Below, in pieces: positions 59,296 to 64,000 of a stretch of DNA of 64,000 nt. Origin of the DNA: Sclerurus mexicanus (lineage: Eukaryota > Chordata > Aves > Passeriformes > Furnariidae); NCBI GenBank assembly GCA_013396755.1, contig VWZF01002687.1, positions 115,835-179,834 of the forward strand, read 5' to 3'. Each line of letters starts with the position of its first letter. The stretch's first letter is position 1. The notes below the pieces were generated by a model that saw only the letters and a program-made list of their open reading frames with translations, was not told the DNA's origin and did no database searches. A program made the position numbers and the translations under genes.

Positions 59296-62200
59296 CTGTG
59301 ATTTATTATACATAGTAACATACCTTATTAAAGAATTAAAAGACTTGGAATTAATCTCCAGTGGCTGTGGAGTTTTAGTGAGGACCGAATTGCTTCACTA
59401 TAATAAAAACCCAGCTCTGACACTTTTCTGCTTGAAAGATGGGCAATAACAAAAGAGGGGGGGAGACACCAACCTAAACTCCTATAACTTGGAAACTCAA
59501 GAGTTTAGGATGATAATTGATAGAAATATGCTTTGCTGCTTTTCCATCCACTGCAAAAGCCAAATACTTACTACTTGTCTGCTAATCAAAGGTGCAAAGT
59601 AGAGAAGGGCTCGCAAAGACAAATGCAGTGCCTTGAAACCAAGTGGGTTTGCGGGTAAGATTCAAGGCAGAGCCCCAGAAGAAGCTAAGCCTTATCTGAG
59701 CTGGCATTGTTACGCCCTGTAAGTGGTGCCTCGCAGTTCCAGTTTAGAAAGTGGAGAATGAAAGCAAGCATTAATCTGGCTGAAATCCACATAACAGGAT
59801 TGTGTGCGAAACAAAAGTGAAATCAGACAGTGCAGTCAGTGAAATACAGCTTGAGGAGGAAGGGGGAATATGCTAGAAGCAGCAGTTTTCTAACCTCTTT
59901 ACTGCAGCTGAACAAGCTCTAAGAGGCATTAGGCATTAGGAGGGGTAGAAAAAGCCAGGACCTAGTTCCTGTTATTTGATTTTTGCAGCAGAATGTCCTT
60001 ACCAGAAGTAGAGCTGTTAGAGCATACTGCCAGGGAAATCATTTGCATTTGGTAGAACTGCCCCTCAGTTCCTCCAGCTCGCACTGCCCTTGTGGCACTT
60101 TAACACTAGTCATTTGTTGCAGGCTCTGCATTTGATGTTTTGATTTTCACCAGTTGCTCTGCAGAAAAGGATTGTGCTACAATCGAGGACTACCAGTCTT
60201 TGGGAAGAGGCAGAAAACATGTATTCAGATCTCAAATTCCAGACGGGGAAGCAGTGAGAGAAATTGCCTGAATTATGGATAATCTGCTGCATAAGTCTGT
60301 CTTCTCTTATTTTATAAAGCTTCCTATCCATGCAATTTGGAAACTTGTATCGACAGTGAAAGACAAGACGATTCAAGAAAAGGTAAAAGCAAATTAAAAC
60401 CCCCCTGTAATTGAAACCCTGTGGGCTGTATCTTAAAGGGAGAGGATCAGAAGTTGAGCTGCACTGTTTTCTAAATGTCAGTATCTGTGAGTAATGGTTA
60501 TGTTTAAGATTTTATGTGAGCACTGTGAATTTGAAAAAAATTGCTCTGAGAACAAACAGTTTTTGATTCTGAGGAAATTACTGGACACTTAAAGCAATTG
60601 GAGTCTGAGACTGTGAAGCTTTAGTCGTTACCTGTCTGTTGAGGATCACAAAAATCCATATTTCATTGCTGTCATGAGCTGTTTTCAGTGTAATTCCAGT
60701 TCAACTTGAATCACTCTTCTCGATACTACCTGGCTGAAAAAATTGTTAAACTTCCTTTTGTTTTTTTATAGTCTTGAATCTGCTTGTTATATATTTGAGG
60801 AAATTAATTCCTAAGTAGGTATACAAAATAAAGCAGCCTTTCCCTCTTTTAACTCTTCTTTTAGCCAGAAAGCTTATGCTGTTCTGTTCTCTGCTGTTCT
60901 GTAGGGACTTTGTCTTTGCTAGGAGTTATTCCTTTCTCTGGGATCAGGTGTGGGGACTGGTCAGTATTCGGGCCCTTTGTAAATCTGTGTAAACAAAAGG
61001 TTGCACACTGGGCAGTAGGGCTGTAACCTAGTTTCTTAAATGTTTTGGTAGATCATGATTTCTTGACTTAAATGCCAAATGAATACCCTTAGGAGAACTG
61101 AATTGTAATCTGAAGCTGTTGCTGTTTCAAAAGGAAGTGGAAGCTGTTTAGCATGGGTGGGGGGAGAAGGGGTGAGTCTGGAGTGAAGCTGTCTCTGATG
61201 AGTTACTGTTCTTTTTCACCCAATATATGCTCAGTATCAAGCTATATAATGAGCATGCAGAAGTCTGTAACAAGAGCTGAAATTCTGCTTTCCTTTGAAA
61301 CAGTTAAACTTTGTTCTTTTTGCGTGCTAAATGATGTCGAATAGCATGCTTCTCCAAATGAGAGGTCATCAGGCAAAGAAAGACACATTCCTTTGGCATG
61401 ATATATTTTGGAGGAAAAAAAAATGTTCCAGGGCTGTAACTGGCGGGGGGTGGGAGGCAAATCTGCTTTTCCTGTTTTGGTACAGTAAAGTTCATTATTT
61501 TCTTTCTTGCTCTTAATGTTTTTACAATGGCTAACAGCTCAAGCACCACATGCTTACAGAAACATCGCACTCGTTCCCCTTGGTTTGTCAGGTGTTGGCA
61601 GGGCTGCTATTCCCCACATAGTAACTCTTGCTGCTTTGACTCTACAAACACGGAGAGGTGGGAAGTGCAGTTTTGCTCAGGAGGTTGCCCTGCTTGGTGT
61701 TGAGAATAAGCTCTTTGTTTCTGAGGATCACATTCTTTTATTTAGCAGGGTAAGTCCTTGGGATTGTTTGCCTAATACTGACTCAGTGTCTTTTAATAAA
61801 TGTTAGCAGTAGATAACTGCTCTTTCTTTGAGGTTTTTTTGATGTTGTTTTCTCAATATTTACCCCTTTATGGATCTCAACAGGCATTAAAGCTCCAGAG
61901 AGCTGATGGGTTCATGCTAACTGTGCTGGTGTCATGTTCTGTTCTGAGAGCTTTTGTCTGAGGTGTGATGATTCTTGCCCAGTCACATAGGCAGAATTTG
62001 TGAGTGAAGGATGCATGCAGGGCTAGTTGGCTAATAACTTTTGAGTTGTTTAAGGTTTGTGCTGACAGCTGAACTTCAGAGGATGCACAGACCAGTTAGA
62101 AGTTGAACATTTACTGGTAGAACTGAATGGCTTGGAGAGCAACTGGTAACTTGATGGTAAATTTAATCATTCTGTTTGCATAAGGATGTGAATATCTTCA

Positions 62201-63532
62201 GTGCAATATACTTCTGGCTCTGCTGCCTCTGCTGCTGGAGGAAATCCATTTAATCAAAACAAGCATTGATGTGGTTATTAGCATGTTAGTCCCGAGACAC
62301 AAAGCTTTATCAATATAAAATGAAGTGAATGTGGTGCTGCTATTCATTCCCTTTACATCGATATTGCGTGCTGAATGTAATGAGGCTTGTTGAAGAACTG
62401 CCATTCACTGTGATGTTCCAGAAGAGTTATGCATCCTGGGAGACTTGTTCTCTGATCAAACATTTTAAATGGACTACAACATTACAATAAGTGTAATGGC
62501 TTCAATCCGAGGTTAGCTTTGCATGCTCACTTTAATGAGTTGCATTTTCCTCTGGAAACCAGACAACTGAAAAATCCTGTTTACAAGTTGCTTAGAAACT
62601 GATGATCAGTAAGAGCATTAGACATCAAATATTTCAGTAAAAACTAAAGCTCTGAAATAAATGCATATTGTTCAGAAAAAGTAGATTCTGGAAATAACCA
62701 CAGATTCTTACGTAGCCCAAGAGATAAACAGATTGTGAGAAGGACGTGTGTATAGATAAGAACATCCAGCCTTATCCTAAGAAGGATAACCTTACTTGCT
62801 CCAGGTATCCAGTACGGTTCAGGAAGACTGTTTCAATACTGGCAGTGTATTGTATGTTTCCTGTCTTGGATCACCTTCTGGAATCATTCCTTACAGAATA
62901 TATCTGGCCAAGGAGCATGGACTTCAGGGAGTATCGGTACGATGCAATAATGGAATTATTTATCATGTTTGAGATTTTTATTTTTAACTCAAACTTCAGT
63001 GTTTAAAGCACACAAATCAGAAAGCTTTATAATAGGTTTTATAGAAATGGCAGGAAAATGTGGTTTGTGGCTTCATGGTAGAGTTTTTTTGAGAATAAGT
63101 GACATTTTAACAGCATAGTGGTGTTTAGGAAGTAATTCTGGTTAAATGAGGCTTTTATCTAGACTTCTACAGCTATTTCTTATGGGATTATATAGTTTTG
63201 AAAAGTAAACCTTATAGAATTCTATACATTGAATTTTTCCATTAAAATGATTATGATTAAGTTCTTGGAAGGTATGAGGTATTTAATATTAATTCAGCCT
63301 GAGTAAGGAAATGAAACATGCTGCTTATTTTCTTGTCAAACATCAAAGGTCTATTATTTCAATGTTTAAGAGGCCTCTCTGCTTAGATAAAATACAATAG
63401 AAAGCATGTATGTGGCTTATTTAATTGTGTTTGTGTTGGCAGGGTTATCTCCTTTCCTTGAAGTAATATATCAATTCATTTGGCAAAGCAAGAAGTAATT
63501 TTTTTTACTTTGTTGCTAGTTAGTGTACCTCA
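59296..63532. other. Intergenic DNA, nothing recognised
   Basis: AT-rich single-copy-looking DNA. I looked for the conserved N-terminal exons of ATP2C1, the expected neighbour, and did not see them. Confidence 0.45.
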
Positions 63533-64000
63533 TTAGCATTTGGGGAAATTACTTTTCAAGAGTATTGTAATGTTACCTCTTTCCAAAACATGGCCATAAA
63601 ACTTAGACTTCCTGTTGAAAATTCCAGTTGGACCCAGATAAAATCTTTTTCTGAAAGAAACCACTGGATGCTTTTTTTCCTTCACAATTGGCTTCCAAAG
63701 GGCATGTGACCAATGCCAAAGAAATGGGGGAACTATTGTTTTGTGCTGAGAAACCACCAGCTTTTCCTCTGAATCCTGGCAGTAAACAGCCACTTCATAC
63801 AGCCTTTCCAGCCAGTGCTTCTTTAGAATCATTTCTGAGTTACACACCAGCCACAAGGTGAATGCTAAAATAAGTTCTCTGGTTAATAGGTCAGGCATTG
63901 GAGTGATGCCATCGCTGAGGTTCCGTACATGAGAATTAACAGATGGGGTTGGATCCTTTAGGGAAACCGCCAAAGGAGCTCCAGGAGTCCAGAACTGAGG
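63533..64000 (-). other. Unidentified minus-strand frame open to the window edge
   Basis: A frame of about 156 codons without a stop runs from the right edge to a stop at 63533. It opens PQFWTPGAPLAVSLKDP and contains the Trp-rich stretch PPFLWHWSHALWKP. It lacks an ATG before internal Met residues, and a CAG/A splice-like junction occurs near 63655. I do not recognise a family. It could be a chance frame, a decayed repeat or retrocopy, or an exon of a gene beyond the edge; chance is the default reading. Confidence 0.15.

Noticed and set aside
34321..64000. Exons of ATP2C1, the neighbour expected from mammalian gene order
   Set aside because: None of the conserved N-terminal peptide blocks could be found; if the order is kept, its first exons lie beyond the window.

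Overview
The window is vertebrate nuclear DNA, almost certainly from a bird and probably a songbird. It is AT-rich outside two CpG-rich islands. The repeats are CR1 LINE fragments, several with the CR1 3' octamer tail, plus one tRNA-Ile-derived SINE with a CR1-type tail of the kind known from passerines. The one gene that can be proven has standard GT-AG introns.

That gene is PIK3R4 (VPS15), the regulatory protein-kinase-like subunit of the class III PI3-kinase VPS34. It lies on the minus strand between 33589 (ATG) and 10653 (end of the TAA). I could place all 19 coding exons with compatible phases. They join into an uninterrupted frame of 1361 codons plus stop, against about 1358 residues for the human protein as I remember it. 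The order is N-myristoylated kinase domain (exons 1-2), HEAT-repeat solenoid (exons 3-8), charged linker with a helical segment (exons 9-11) and C-terminal WD40 propeller (exons 12-19).

Region by region: 1-225 is a CpG-rich, TATA-containing promoter-like island, followed by two CR1 fragments in opposite orientation (226-965). 966-10160 is gene-free AT-rich DNA with an A/C-only simple repeat, a perfect hairpin and old CR1-like LINE remnants. 10614-33589 is PIK3R4; its introns hold one long CR1 copy (about 15515-16230) and one short one (about 20053-20135). 33590-34320 is the gene's CpG-rich leader, which carries a nested 46-bp/16-bp minisatellite, then a second 16-bp minisatellite interrupted by a 181-base assembly gap. 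34321-64000 is about 30 kb of intergenic DNA with only repeats that I can name: CR1 at about 44057-44327, 56173-56670 and 59262-59295, and the SINE at 49731-49852. In mammals the next gene on that side is ATP2C1 and the one beyond the 3' end is COL6A6; I recognised no exon of either.

I found no new multi-gene system. The observations most worth checking are the two minisatellites at the PIK3R4 5' end, the overlapping upstream ORF they create, the unusually long CR1 octamer tail near position 300, the tRNA-Ile SINE, the poly(A) motif overlapping the PIK3R4 stop codon, and an unidentified frame open at the right edge.
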